Of a DNA stretch of 64,000 nt, positions 42,178 to 51,153 are shown piece after piece. The stretch is from Vulcanimicrobium winogradskyi (lineage in GTDB: Bacteria; Vulcanimicrobiota; Vulcanimicrobiia; Vulcanimicrobiales; Vulcanimicrobiaceae), in contig PLDA01000002.1 of NCBI GenBank assembly GCA_003134965.1, positions 496,001 to 560,000 on the forward strand, read 5' to 3'. Made by a program: the position numbers and the translations under genes. How positions within the stretch are numbered: the stretch's first letter is position 1; each line of letters starts with the position of its first letter. Under the pieces are notes generated by a model that had not been told where the DNA came from, searched no databases, and saw only the letters and a list, made by a program, of their open reading frames with translations.

Positions 42178-43236
42178 ATGCCGGTGCTCGGGTGGCTGAT
42201 CGTCCTGGCAGCGCTCGGCGCAGTCGTCGGGTGCGTGGCGGCGTGGCGCCGCTGGCGGGCCGAGGAGCGGGAGCTGGCCCGGGTGCGCGCGACCTTCGCC
42301 CGCTACGTCGCTCCCTCGGTCGTCGATCATCTGCTCGCGCGCAAGGACGAACGCATGTTCACCGGGCAGGCGGTGCGCGCGACCGTCCTGGTGTGCCGGG
42401 TCCGCAACTTCGCGCATTTCATCGAGCCGCTCTCGCCGGAAGAGACGCTGCGCTACCTCAACGAGTTCTATGCGCTGGCCGGGACGGCGGTCCAGCGGCA
42501 TCGCGGGATCATCGAATCGTTCCTCGGCGACGGGATCGTCGGCGTGTTCGGCGTCCCGCTCGAAAACCCGACCCAGGAGGACGACGCGCTGCAAGCCGCG
42601 CTCGACATCGTGCGTAACGTCGTCGCAATGCGAAAGCGGTGGGCGAACCAGAACCGCAAAGCGCTCACGATCGGCATCGGGATCAACACCGGCGAGATGA
42701 TCGCCGGCGACGCGGGCTTCCGCGACCGGCGCGAGTTCACCGTCGTCGGCAGCGAAGCGATGTTCGCGCACCGATTGCAAGAGGCGGCGTTCGTGCTCAA
42801 TGCGTTCATCGTCGCGTCGCGCGCTACGTGCGAGACGCTGGCGGCCGAATACAAGCTCGTGCCCGTTAGCGGCGTCCCGCTCGCCGGCGTGCGGCGGATT
42901 CTCGATGCGTTCGTCGTGCGCGCACGGCTGGGCGGCGCCGAGCGCTTCACGGTGCCCGACGGCGCGATGGTCGAGACGACGATCGAGCGGCCCGAGCCGC
43001 GCGCACCCGTCGCCGCCGCCGCCCCGGTCTCCGCGCCGGCCAGGGCGCAAGCGGCACCCGAACCCCCGCTCGCGCGGCCGCGGCCGCGGCCGGCGCCGCC
43101 GCCGGCGAACGACGTCGACCTGCACGATCTGAGCCGCGGCTGGACGTTCCCGCGCGAAGACGCGAAGCCGATCGTCCCGGACCCGCCGCCGCCACGCGCG
43201 ACCTACCAGGGTCCCGGAGGCTCGGTCGACCTGTAG
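42178..43236 (+). CDS. Degenerate class III adenylate/guanylate cyclase-like membrane protein
   Basis: 352 residues. One helix (about 3-21), then VRATFARYVAPSVVDHLL, the usual lead into class III cyclase domains, and the domain at about 55-230. The second metal Asp is present (ESFLGDGIVGVFG), but the first is replaced (VLVCRVRNFAHF where SDIRNF is expected), and the D/N of the substrate motif is lost (TVVGSEAMFAHRLQ). The last ~90 residues are Pro/Ala/Arg-rich. It is probably not an active cyclase; it may sense or scaffold. Confidence 0.82.
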   Translation: MPVLGWLIVLAALGAVVGCVAAWRRWRAEERELARVRATFARYVAPSVVDHLLARKDERMFTGQAVRATVLVCRVRNFAHFIEPLSPEETLRYLNEFYALAGTAVQRHRGIIESFLGDGIVGVFGVPLENPTQEDDALQAALDIVRNVVAMRKRWANQNRKALTIGIGINTGEMIAGDAGFRDRREFTVVGSEAMFAHRLQEAAFVLNAFIVASRATCETLAAEYKLVPVSGVPLAGVRRILDAFVVRARLGGAERFTVPDGAMVETTIERPEPRAPVAAAAPVSAPARAQAAPEPPLARPRPRPAPPPANDVDLHDLSRGWTFPREDAKPIVPDPPPPRATYQGPGGSVDL

Positions 43237-43243
43237 CGGCGCG

Positions 43244-43636
43244 CTACTCGCGCGCGACCGCGATCGCGGTCAGTTCGAAGCGGCAGCCGAACAGCAGCGG
43301 CCCCGAGCCGATGAACGCGCGCGCCGGCAGCGGGCCGTCGAAATACTGCACGTAGACCGCGTTGAACGTGGCGAAGTGGGCGACGTCGGACGCGAAGATC
43401 GTCACCATCACGAGATCGTTCGTCGTCATCTCCGCGGCAGCGAGCACCGCGCGCACGTCGTCCAAGAGGAGCCGCGCCTCGTCGGCCGGATCCTGGGGTG
43501 GCCTCCGCGTCGCCGGATCGAGGCCGAGCCGGCCCGACACGTAGAGCGTATCGCCCGCCCGCACGGCGTCGCTGAACGGAAGCTGCGTCACGCCGGGCGG
43601 CAGTTGACGCGGAAGGACGATGTGTTGGCGCTGCAT
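43244..43636 (-). CDS. RidA family protein (reactive intermediate deaminase)
   Basis: 130 residues, YjgF/YER057c/UK114 fold. VRAGDTLYVSGRLGLDP and VTIFASDVAHFATFNAVYVQYF, with the conserved Arg in LPARAFIG, which binds the carboxylate of the 2-iminoacid. RidA deaminates enamine/imine products of PLP enzymes such as threonine dehydratase, also in this window. Some branches, including this longer one, have other substrates. It lies 8 bases after the antiporter stop. Confidence 0.85.
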   Translation of the reverse strand: MQRQHIVLPRQLPPGVTQLPFSDAVRAGDTLYVSGRLGLDPATRRPPQDPADEARLLLDDVRAVLAAAEMTTNDLVMVTIFASDVAHFATFNAVYVQYFDGPLPARAFIGSGPLLFGCRFELTAIAVARE

Positions 43637-43644
43637 CGCGTGTT

Positions 43645-44814
43645 CTAAGACGTGCGAGCTCCATCTCCCCGCCCGCCGTACATCCGCTTGAGCAACACCT
43701 CCAGGGGCGCCCCCTGCACCACGATCGTCACCAGCACGACGGCGAAGGTCGCGTCGATGATCTGCGGGCGGAACGGTACCGTGTCGGGGAGCGAGAGCGC
43801 CAGGGCGAGCGGCAGCGCCCCGCGCATCCCGGCAAGAAAGACCGTGATCCGTCCCGCGCGATCGCGCGTCGCGACGAGCGCGAGCAGAACGCGAGCCAGC
43901 CACACCACCGCGATCGCGGCGAGGACGAGCAACGGCTCGTGAACGATGCGATCGGGCTGGATCAGCAGCCCCGTCGCGATGAAGACGACGGCGTTCGCAA
44001 CGAACGCCAGGGAGCTCCACACGCGATCGACCTCCTCGGTGTTGCTGATCGCCTCGGGGTTGTGCGCGATCGTGGCCCGCAGCGCGATCGCGCCGGCGGC
44101 GGTTGCGAAGATCCCGGAACAATGGATCCCGGTCGCGGCGAGATAGGCGACGTACGCGAGGACGATCGTCACCGTCACCTCGTATTCGGCGGCGCTCGTC
44201 GCGCGCAGCACCGCGGCGCACAGCACGCCCGCCAGCGCTCCGATCAGCACGCCGCCGCCGATCTGGATCACCGCGGCGAGCACCTCGGCAGCGGGCGAGA
44301 CCGGCTGACCGGCGGCGAGCGCGAGCGCGAATCCGAACAAGACGAGGGCGACGCCGTCGTTGCTGAGCGACTCGCCCTCGATCAGCGTGCGCAGATCCAC
44401 CGGCACGGGGACGCGCCGAAACGCTGCAACGACGGCGACCGGATCGGTCGCCGCCACGATCGCGCCGAAGAGCAGCGCCGCGCCGAACGGCAGCACACCG
44501 AGCAGCGCGAGGCCGCCGGCGACGATCCCCGCGGTGACGAGCGTGCCCGGCACCGCGAGGACGGCGATCCGCCAGCCGAGACGCCGCAGCGCCTCGAGAT
44601 CGAGGTTCCACGCCGCTTCAAAGATCAGCGGCGGCAGGAACACGAACAGCACGGTGTCGCCGAACGCGAACGGCAGCGCGATCGGGAACAGCGTTCCGAC
44701 GCCGACCATCGCGACGGCGGCGGGTACCCGAACGCGCTCGGCGAGAATCGCGACCAGCACCCCGGCGCCGAGCAGCGCGGTGAACGCGCCGACGCTGTGC
44801 GCGACCTCGTTCAT
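43645..44814 (-). CDS. Na+/H+ antiporter, CPA1 (NhaP) type
   Basis: 389 residues, about 12 helices. VFLPPLIFEAAWNLDL, GAIVAATDPVAVVA with the ion-binding TDP, and LIEGESLSNDGVALVLF with the Asn-Asp pair identify CPA1 antiporters. GMRGALPLALALSLP follows. It expels Na+ for H+ and helps pH control. ATGA overlap with the upstream sirtuin gene. Confidence 0.9.
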   Translation of the reverse strand: MNEVAHSVGAFTALLGAGVLVAILAERVRVPAAVAMVGVGTLFPIALPFAFGDTVLFVFLPPLIFEAAWNLDLEALRRLGWRIAVLAVPGTLVTAGIVAGGLALLGVLPFGAALLFGAIVAATDPVAVVAAFRRVPVPVDLRTLIEGESLSNDGVALVLFGFALALAAGQPVSPAAEVLAAVIQIGGGVLIGALAGVLCAAVLRATSAAEYEVTVTIVLAYVAYLAATGIHCSGIFATAAGAIALRATIAHNPEAISNTEEVDRVWSSLAFVANAVVFIATGLLIQPDRIVHEPLLVLAAIAVVWLARVLLALVATRDRAGRITVFLAGMRGALPLALALSLPDTVPFRPQIIDATFAVVLVTIVVQGAPLEVLLKRMYGGRGDGARTS

Positions 44815-45533
44815 GCGAGCCCCGGAAGGACGTCGGAGGCGCGCGCGCGGATCGACTGGTCGACCTGCGCCGTCAGCGCCGTCTCCTCGGGATTGATTTC
44901 GACGACGTAGGCGCGCGTCACGCGCTTGGTCGCGAGCGACGCCGCCGGGTGAACGATCCCCGAGGTGCCGACCACCAGCATCAGCTCGGCGCGGCGCGCG
45001 GCGTCGAATGCCGCGGCGAGCACCTCGGCGGGCAGTGATTCGCCGAACCACACAATGTCGGGCCGCCACATCCCGCCGCACTCGTGCTCGAGCGCCTCGA
45101 TGTCGAAAGCGTCGTCGAACGGCCGCCGCGCGTCGCAGCGCGTGCACTTCGCCTCGCGCAGGTTGCCGTGGAGTTCCAGCACGTTCCGCGAGCCGGCGCG
45201 CAGGTGGAGCGAGTCGACGTTCTGCGTCGCGAGCGTGAAGTCGGGGACGCGCTTCTCGATCGCTGCCAGCGCGACGTGCGCCGGCGACGGCTCGACCGAC
45301 TTGTGGGCGTTGCGGCGTTCGTTGTACCACGTCCACACCAGGCGAGGATCGCGCGCGAAACCTTGCGGCGAGGCAAGCTCTTCGACCCGATGCGTGCGCC
45401 ACAGACCGCCGACGCCGCGAAAGGTCGGGAGCCCGCTCTCGGCCGAGATGCCGGAGCCGGTGAGGACGGTGACGGAGCGCGCGGCATCGAGCCGCTCGCG
45501 CAGGTCGCCGAGCTCGGGAACCGTGTCTCGCAT
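44811..45533 (-). CDS. Sir2 family NAD+-dependent protein deacylase
   Basis: About 240 residues. VTVLTGSGISAESGLPTFRG binds NAD+, LATQNVDSLHLRAGSRNVLELHGN carries the catalytic His, and IVWFGESLP and VVGTSGIVHPAASL follow. The zinc knuckle has CTRC and one later Cys (EHECGG), but the third expected Cys is absent, so zinc binding may use another residue. ATG at 45533 was chosen; GTG at 45554 adds seven residues. Cytoplasmic; removes acyl groups from Lys. Confidence 0.9.
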   Translation of the reverse strand: MRDTVPELGDLRERLDAARSVTVLTGSGISAESGLPTFRGVGGLWRTHRVEELASPQGFARDPRLVWTWYNERRNAHKSVEPSPAHVALAAIEKRVPDFTLATQNVDSLHLRAGSRNVLELHGNLREAKCTRCDARRPFDDAFDIEALEHECGGMWRPDIVWFGESLPAEVLAAAFDAARRAELMLVVGTSGIVHPAASLATKRVTRAYVVEINPEETALTAQVDQSIRARASDVLPGLA

Positions 45534-45626
45534 CGCCAGTCGGTTCGACCGCACGGCCCATCCGTCCGTCGTGCGGCGGCGTTACCCCGGCGAGGTGACC
45601 GCCACAGCGACGCGAAGGCCCGCCCA

Positions 45627-46160
45627 ATGGATCCCGGGGTCCGCCTGATGGAGCGGGTTGCGGCGCGCGACGTCCGTGCATTCGAGGCGCTCTATGACGG
45701 CTACCACCGGCTGGTCTTCGGGATCGGGCTGCGTATGCTCGGCGATCCGGCCCTGGCCGAAGACCTCACCCAAACGGTGTTCATGAAGATTTGGACGGCG
45801 CCGGAGGCGTTCCGCGGCGGCTCGTTCGTCGCGTGGGTCTCGCGCGTCGCGCGCAACCGCGCGCTCGACGTGCTGCGCTCCAAGGCGGTCCACCCGGAGA
45901 GCGAGATCCCGGCCGACCTCCCGCTCGAGGGCGCGCTCGACGACGACGTGTTCAGCCGCTTGGACGCGCAGCGCGTGCGCGATGCGCTCTCGGCGCTGCC
46001 GCCCGAGCAGCGCGCGCTGATCGAGCTCGGGTTCTTCGGCGGCGTGACGCACCAAGAGCTCGCGCGCCGTACCGACACGCCGCTCGGCACGGTGAAGACG
46101 CGCATTCGCAGCGGACTGCGCCGGATGCGGGAAACGCTCGGGGAGCGGGTGTCGCGATGA
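45627..46160 (+). CDS. ECF RNA polymerase sigma factor
   Basis: 177 residues. Region 2: AFEALYDGYHRLVFGIGLRMLGDPALAEDLTQTVFMKIW. Region 4: LSALPPEQRALIELGFFGGVTHQELARRTDTPLGTVKTRIRSGL. It directs transcription of a stress regulon and is controlled by the anti-sigma factor encoded next (ATGA overlap). It starts divergently from the sirtuin gene. The resemblance to SigK/ECF19-like factors fits with an RskA-type partner. Confidence 0.93.
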   Translation: MDPGVRLMERVAARDVRAFEALYDGYHRLVFGIGLRMLGDPALAEDLTQTVFMKIWTAPEAFRGGSFVAWVSRVARNRALDVLRSKAVHPESEIPADLPLEGALDDDVFSRLDAQRVRDALSALPPEQRALIELGFFGGVTHQELARRTDTPLGTVKTRIRSGLRRMRETLGERVSR

Positions 46161-46942
46161 ACGAGCCCGCGAACCGCGAGGAGATGATGGAGTCGGTCGC
46201 GCTCTACGCGCTCGGCGTGTTGCCGCGCGAGGAAGCCGCGCTGATCGCGGCGTTCATCGCGAACGACCTCGAAGCGCGCCGCGAGTACCTCGACCTGCGC
46301 GCGGCGGCGGACGCGATCGCCCACAGCGCGGACGAGCCGGTCGATTCGGCAACCTCGTCGCGGATGAAAGAGCGCCTGATGGCGCGCGTCCGCGCCGCGG
46401 CGTCCGGACAGACGGCGGCGCGGAGCCGCGTCCAGGCCGCCTACCCGGCGTGGATCTGGGGGACGGGGCTCGCCACGGCGGCGGCGGTCGTCTTCTCGGT
46501 GGTGACCGTCGCGCAGGACGTGAACCTGCGCGGGAATCTCGCCGCGGCGCAGCGCCGGATCCAGGTGCTGGCGGCGCAGAACAGCCAGATCGAACGGGTC
46601 GCGGCTCAGGACCGCCGCACCCTGACCGACCTGCTCGCCCCGGACGCCAAACGCTACGAGGTCGCCGCCGGCACCGTGGTGGTACGCCGCGACCGCATCT
46701 ACTTTGCGTTCTCGAAGCTGCCGCCGCCCCCGAAGGGGCACGTCTACCAGGCCTGGACGGCGCCCAAGGGCTCGACGACGGTCGCGCCCAGCGTCACCTT
46801 CTCGCCGAACGCCGACGGCGTCGCGGTCGTCGCCCTGCCGGTCGATGCGACGCGGGTCGGGGCCGTGGCGGTCAGCGTCGAACCGGAGGGCGGGAGCAAA
46901 GCTCCCACGACCACCCCCACGTTCGTCAAACCGCTGACCTAA
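46157..46942 (+). CDS. Anti-sigma factor, RskA-like
   Basis: 261 residues. The N-terminal part (about 1-75) binds the sigma factor; MMESVALYALGVLPREEAAL is the usual opening, without a full zinc motif. One helix (about 95-115, WGTGLATAAAVVFSVVTVA) crosses the membrane, followed by a short coiled coil and the extracytoplasmic RskA domain (HVYQAWTAPKGSTTVAPS, VVALPVDATRVGAVAVSVEPEGG). It holds the sigma factor until a signal triggers its cleavage. Confidence 0.9.
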   Translation: MNEPANREEMMESVALYALGVLPREEAALIAAFIANDLEARREYLDLRAAADAIAHSADEPVDSATSSRMKERLMARVRAAASGQTAARSRVQAAYPAWIWGTGLATAAAVVFSVVTVAQDVNLRGNLAAAQRRIQVLAAQNSQIERVAAQDRRTLTDLLAPDAKRYEVAAGTVVVRRDRIYFAFSKLPPPPKGHVYQAWTAPKGSTTVAPSVTFSPNADGVAVVALPVDATRVGAVAVSVEPEGGSKAPTTTPTFVKPLT

Positions 46943-46977
46943 AGAACCGCCGCCATAGAGCGAGAAACAGCCGCCCG

Positions 46978-47799
46978 CTGCTCGAGCCCGTAACCCGCGC
47001 GACACGCCGCGATGCGATCCGCTTCGCCGCGCGCCGACCGTACGAGAACGTCTTCCTCCAATGGGTGCTCGAGGGCGGCCACGGCCCCGCCGTGCCCGAC
47101 GAGCTCGTGCTGAACCGCGACTTCCGCGGCCGGACGACGGGGCTCATCTTCTACGGCGCCCAGCTCGTGATCGCCGCCGACGACGAGAGCGCGATCGATG
47201 CGTTCGGCGTCGAGACGCGCAAGCACCGCGGGCTGCGCAGCTTCGTCGGCCCGAAACACGCCGTCGACGGCGTGTGGGCGCGCGTGCACGGCTGGCACCC
47301 GCAGCCGGTGATCGTGCGGCCGGAGCAGCCCTTGTACGCGCTCGTCCCCGAGGCGCTGCGCGCCGCGAGCCCGGAGGTCGAGGTGCGGCCGGCGCGCGAC
47401 GACGAGGCCGAACTCGTCGCCTACCACAGCGGAGCGATGATCCTGGGCGAGCTCGGCTACGACCCGCGCGCGAACCGCGGCGCCTTCACCGGCGCGGTGC
47501 GGCGTGCGATCGCGCAGGGACTGTGGTGGGTGTGGATCGTCGACGGAGAGCTACGGTTCCAGCTGAACATCGGACCGCGCACCTCGGCGACGACGCAGTT
47601 GCAAGGCGTCTGGACGCCGCCCGCACAACGCGCAAAGGGATACGCGACGCTCGGCTTGGCCGCGGTCGCTCGCTGCCTGCTCGCCAAGGAGACTACGCTC
47701 TCGCTCTACGTCAACGACTTCAATACTTCGGCGATCGCGCTCTACGAACGCGTCGGGTTCAGCCGCGTCGGCACCTTCGCGACGTACGTCTTCCCGTGA
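46978..47799 (+). CDS. GNAT family N-acetyltransferase with N-terminal DUF4081-like domain
   Basis: About 273 residues. The N-terminal half (RPYENVFLQWVLEGG, GLIFYGAQLVIAADD) resembles DUF4081; the C-terminal half is a GNAT domain with VWTPPAQRAKGYATLGLAAVAR (acetyl-CoA loop) and SLYVNDFNTSAIALYERVGF. The conserved N-terminus begins right after the anti-sigma stop, and this frame has no ATG, GTG or TTG before it. CTG at 46978 is the most likely start; the gene would otherwise be truncated to an internal GTG. The acceptor substrate is unknown. Confidence 0.8.
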   Translation: MLEPVTRATRRDAIRFAARRPYENVFLQWVLEGGHGPAVPDELVLNRDFRGRTTGLIFYGAQLVIAADDESAIDAFGVETRKHRGLRSFVGPKHAVDGVWARVHGWHPQPVIVRPEQPLYALVPEALRAASPEVEVRPARDDEAELVAYHSGAMILGELGYDPRANRGAFTGAVRRAIAQGLWWVWIVDGELRFQLNIGPRTSATTQLQGVWTPPAQRAKGYATLGLAAVARCLLAKETTLSLYVNDFNTSAIALYERVGFSRVGTFATYVFP

Positions 47800-48848
47800 G
47801 ACGCGCGCTCGCGCTCGACGCGCTCGCGTTCCTCCTCGCCTGGGCCGCCACGTCGGCGCCGCTTTCGCGTGACTGGATCGAGTTCGGCTACGCGAACGGG
47901 ATCTTTGCGGCGATGAACCGGACGTTCGTCCCGCTCAGCGAGATCGTCCCGTTCGCCGTCGGCGATCTCGAAGCGATCGTCGTGCTCGCCCTGCTGGTCT
48001 GGTGGTGGACGCGCGCGATCCGCCGCGCGACCCGCGGTCGCAAGCTCCTCACCGTACTCGCGCTGCTCGTGCACACCGCCGGTTTCGTCGCGATCGGGAT
48101 CGTGGCGTTCGAGCTGCTGTGGGGGCTGAACTACCGGCGCGCGACCGTCTCGGCACGGGTCGACTTCAGCGAAGCGCGGGTTACCGACGCCGCGGTCGCG
48201 CGCTTCAGCGAACGCATCGTCGACACGCTGAACGCGAACGTCGCCGCGGCGCACGCCGAGTCGCTCGATCGCGCCAAGCTGCGCGCAGCGTTCGAGCCGC
48301 TGATCCAGCGGCTCGGCGACGACTGGCAGGTCGCGGTCACGGCGCCCAAGCCGACGCTGCTCGACCCGTATTACGAGGCGGCTGGGATCGGCGGCCAATA
48401 CCAGCCGTTCGCGTTCGAGACGCTGCTCAACGGGTCGTTCCTGCCGTTCGAAGTCCCGCGCGCGCTCGCCCACGAGTGGGCCCACGTCGGCGGCTTCACC
48501 GACGAAGGCGACGCGAACTACATCGGAACGCTCGCGTGCCTGCGCTCGGACGACCCGCTGATCCGCTACTCCGGTGCGTTCTGGACGTACGGCGATCTCC
48601 CGGAATCGCAGCGTAAGCGGCTGCACCTCGACCCGCGCGTCATCGCCGACTTTCAAGCCAGCCGCGAGCGCTTCTTCCGCCACTACAAGCCGCAGATCTT
48701 CGCGTTCCAGTGGCGGTTCTACGATCGCTTCCTGCGCAGCAACGGCGTCCGGCGCGGCGTCGCATCGTACGGCTTCTTCCTCAAGCTGCTGGTCGGGACG
48801 CCGCTGGACGCGGACGGCCTCCCGCAGGTCCGCGCACCGCACGGATAG
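47796..48848 (+). CDS. DUF3810 family membrane metalloprotease-like protein
   Basis: 350 residues. Three N-terminal helices (about 5-20, 50-68, 83-105) precede a soluble domain with ALAHEWAHVGGFTDEGDANYI, an HExxH zinc site with a downstream Glu, and YYEAAGIGGQYQPFAFETLLNGSF split by family-conserved Tyr/Gly. The family is uncharacterised. GTG in GTGA overlap with the GNAT gene, so sigma, anti-sigma, GNAT and this gene form one unit. Confidence 0.82.
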   Translation: MRRALALDALAFLLAWAATSAPLSRDWIEFGYANGIFAAMNRTFVPLSEIVPFAVGDLEAIVVLALLVWWWTRAIRRATRGRKLLTVLALLVHTAGFVAIGIVAFELLWGLNYRRATVSARVDFSEARVTDAAVARFSERIVDTLNANVAAAHAESLDRAKLRAAFEPLIQRLGDDWQVAVTAPKPTLLDPYYEAAGIGGQYQPFAFETLLNGSFLPFEVPRALAHEWAHVGGFTDEGDANYIGTLACLRSDDPLIRYSGAFWTYGDLPESQRKRLHLDPRVIADFQASRERFFRHYKPQIFAFQWRFYDRFLRSNGVRRGVASYGFFLKLLVGTPLDADGLPQVRAPHG

Positions 48849-48865
48849 CGCTGCCCGCGCCGCCG

Positions 48866-49675
48866 CTACGCGAAGGCGGGGGTCAGGCGGCGCGCGTTCT
48901 CCGTGGTGATCGCGCGCAGCGTCGCCTCGCCGAGGCCGAGCGCGCGCAAGCCGTGCAGCTCGCCGTCGTACGGATGCGGCGTGTTCGGGAAGTCGGTGCC
49001 GTAGACGATCTGCCGCGCACCCCGCTCGACGTCCTCGCGCGTGACGGTCACCCGCATCGGCGAGTCGAGCGCGAACGCCATCGTCGTGTCGAGGAAAAGA
49101 CGCGGCTCGTGCTGCACGAGCTCGATGTAGCGCAGCTGATCCGGTATCCCGAAGTGCGCGACGACGATGCGAAGCGAGGGATGGCGTTCGAGCACGCGCG
49201 CGATCCGCGCCGGGCCGTTGTTGGTCTCGTACGACCACGGGATCGCGCCGACGTGGACGAGGACGAAGCCCTCGTGCTCGGCGACCGCCTCGAGCACCGG
49301 GCCGAACCGCGGATCGTCGAGCGCCAGGTGCTGCACGTTCTCGTGCACTTTGAGTCCGGCGCAGCCTCCGCGCAGCGCCTCGCGCATGTCGCCCGCCGCA
49401 TCGGGATCGTCGAGGTGGACGGTCGCGAGCGGCACCGCGCCGGCGCCCAGCTCGCGCGCCGTCTCGTTCAGCCACGCGTTCAGATCGCGCGCGATCCCGG
49501 TCTTGTGCGCGTACGAGCAGAACGCGAACTTCTCCACGCCGTGCTCGCGCATGATGCGCGCGACCTCGCGCGGTTCGGTCGGGTGCTCGAGCACCCACGG
49601 ACTGCGCTCGGCGAACCAGCGCCGGATCGCGGCGAACAGCCGCGGCGGGTGGAGGTGCGTATGGACGTCGATCAC
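48866..49675 (-). CDS. Amidohydrolase family 2 (TIM-barrel metal-dependent hydrolase)
   Basis: 269 residues. IDVHTHLHPP has the HxH metal ligands, GCAGLKVHENVQHL and VLVHVGAIP the next, IVVAHFGIPD the catalytic-region His, and YGTDFPNTPHPYDGE the metal Asp. Related proteins are decarboxylases or hydrolases of aromatic or lactone substrates. No signal peptide. Convergent with the DUF3810 gene and divergent from the desaturase. Confidence 0.85.
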   Translation of the reverse strand: MIDVHTHLHPPRLFAAIRRWFAERSPWVLEHPTEPREVARIMREHGVEKFAFCSYAHKTGIARDLNAWLNETARELGAGAVPLATVHLDDPDAAGDMREALRGGCAGLKVHENVQHLALDDPRFGPVLEAVAEHEGFVLVHVGAIPWSYETNNGPARIARVLERHPSLRIVVAHFGIPDQLRYIELVQHEPRLFLDTTMAFALDSPMRVTVTREDVERGARQIVYGTDFPNTPHPYDGELHGLRALGLGEATLRAITTENARRLTPAFA

Positions 49676-49827
49676 CGCCGCGCATGAGCCCGCACGCGAC
49701 CGACCGGGTTGCAGTCCGAACCCGGCGCGGCGAACACACCCGAGCGCTCGGCAACCGTCGAATCCTTAACCTTCGGCTTGCTTTGCCCGCCAGGACTCGG
49801 CGGTCGGAGGTCGCACCTCTTCGGGTC

Positions 49828-50709
49828 ATGCAAATCGCAGCCGCCAAGCAGCGGCGAACGCCCGCCTGGGCTAACCTGGCCGGCCTCTCCGTCATCCATC
49901 TCGGCGCCCTCGCCGTCTTCATCCCGGGCACGTTCCACTGGAGCGCCCTCATCGTGCTCTTGGTGCTCTACTATACGACCGGCGCCTGGGGGATCTGCCT
50001 CGGGTATCATCGCGTGCTCACGCATCGCAGCGTGAAGCTCGCGCAGCCGCTCGAATGGGCGACGACGATTCTCGGCGTGCTGGCGCTGCAAGGCGGTCCG
50101 ATCGACTGGATCTCGACGCATCGCGCGCATCACGCGCACACCGACAAGGAAGGCGATCCGCACGACATCCACAAGGGCGTCCTGTGGAGCCACATGGAGT
50201 GGCTCTACAAGCGGAACGAGGCGATGCTCTCGCCCGAGGAGCAGGCGCGGCTCGCGCCCGACCTCGCGAACGACAAGTTCTACCGCTTCATGGAAGCGAC
50301 CAACGTGTGGTGGACGATCGCGCTGGGCGTCGCGCTGTTCCTGATCGGCGGCTGGTCGTGGCTCGTCTGGGGCATGTTCGTGCGCATCGTGGTGACGTAC
50401 CACATCACGTGGCTGGTCAATAGCGCCGCGCACTACAGCGGCTACCAGAGCTTCCGCACCGGCGACAAATCGACCAACAACTGGTGGGTCGCGTTCCTCG
50501 CCTGGGGCGAGGGCTGGCACAACAACCACCACGCGTTCCCGTTCAGCGCGCGCCACGGCCTGCGCTGGTTCGAGTTCGATTTCACCTGGTGGACGATCAA
50601 GGCGCTCGCCTGGATGAAACTCGCGCGCGACATCAAGCTGCCGACGCCGGCGATGGTGCAGCGAATGCGGATCCCACGCGTCCGCCGCGTGCAGCGCGAG
50701 CGCGCATAG
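49828..50709 (+). CDS. Acyl-CoA/acyl-lipid fatty acid desaturase
   Basis: 293 residues, membrane di-iron delta-9 type. Three His boxes: GYHRVLTHRS, THRAHHAHTD and EGWHNNHHAF, with four helices between. It introduces a double bond into saturated acyl chains and would adjust membrane fluidity. ATG at 49828 starts the conserved part; the frame is open back to 49684, but that stretch is not typical. No strong ribosome site. Upstream region 49676-49827 shows no other gene. Confidence 0.9.
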   Translation: MQIAAAKQRRTPAWANLAGLSVIHLGALAVFIPGTFHWSALIVLLVLYYTTGAWGICLGYHRVLTHRSVKLAQPLEWATTILGVLALQGGPIDWISTHRAHHAHTDKEGDPHDIHKGVLWSHMEWLYKRNEAMLSPEEQARLAPDLANDKFYRFMEATNVWWTIALGVALFLIGGWSWLVWGMFVRIVVTYHITWLVNSAAHYSGYQSFRTGDKSTNNWWVAFLAWGEGWHNNHHAFPFSARHGLRWFEFDFTWWTIKALAWMKLARDIKLPTPAMVQRMRIPRVRRVQRERA

Positions 50710-50710
50710 C

Positions 50711-51098
50711 CTGGACCTGACCGGTCACGCGCGCAAGAATCGCGCGCACTGGGACGCCGAGAGCGACGACTACGAGGCGCACCACGCCGAGCAGCTCGGC
50801 CGCTCCCCGCTCGCATGGGGCGTGTGGTCGATTCCGGAAGCGGAACTGCGCGTGCTCGGCGACGTGCGCGGCAAAGATATCCTCGAGTTCGGCTGCGGCG
50901 CGGCGCGGTGGTCGATCGCGTTTTCGAGGCCGTACGGCGAGTGGGATCCGACTGTTCCGCGCCCATGGCTTCGTGATCGAAGACCTGATCGAGCTGCGCC
51001 CGCCCACCGGCGCCTCGTCGACGTATAAAGACTTCGTGTCCTACGAATGGGCACGCCGCTGGCCTGCGGAACAGATCTGGCGCGTCCGGCGGACCTGA
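50711..51098 (+). pseudogene. Decayed class I SAM-dependent methyltransferase
   Basis: The N-terminal part (KNRAHWDAESDDYEAHHAEQ, then DILEFGCGAARWSIAF with motif I) is intact in frame. The expected central part of the domain is missing: the frame jumps to RPYGEW, normally near the C-terminus. After that, one extra G in the GGG run at 50943-50945 shifts the frame; in the +1 frame the genuine ending follows (HGFVIEDLIELRPPTGAS, YEWARRWPAEQIWRVRR) to TGA at 51098. So there is one internal deletion plus one frameshift. The frame begins at CTG 50711 directly after the desaturase stop. Confidence 0.75.
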
Positions 51099-51153
51099 CC
51101 GAGCAGGGGCGAACATCCGGACGACGCTCACGAAACGACACGGAGGATATCGG

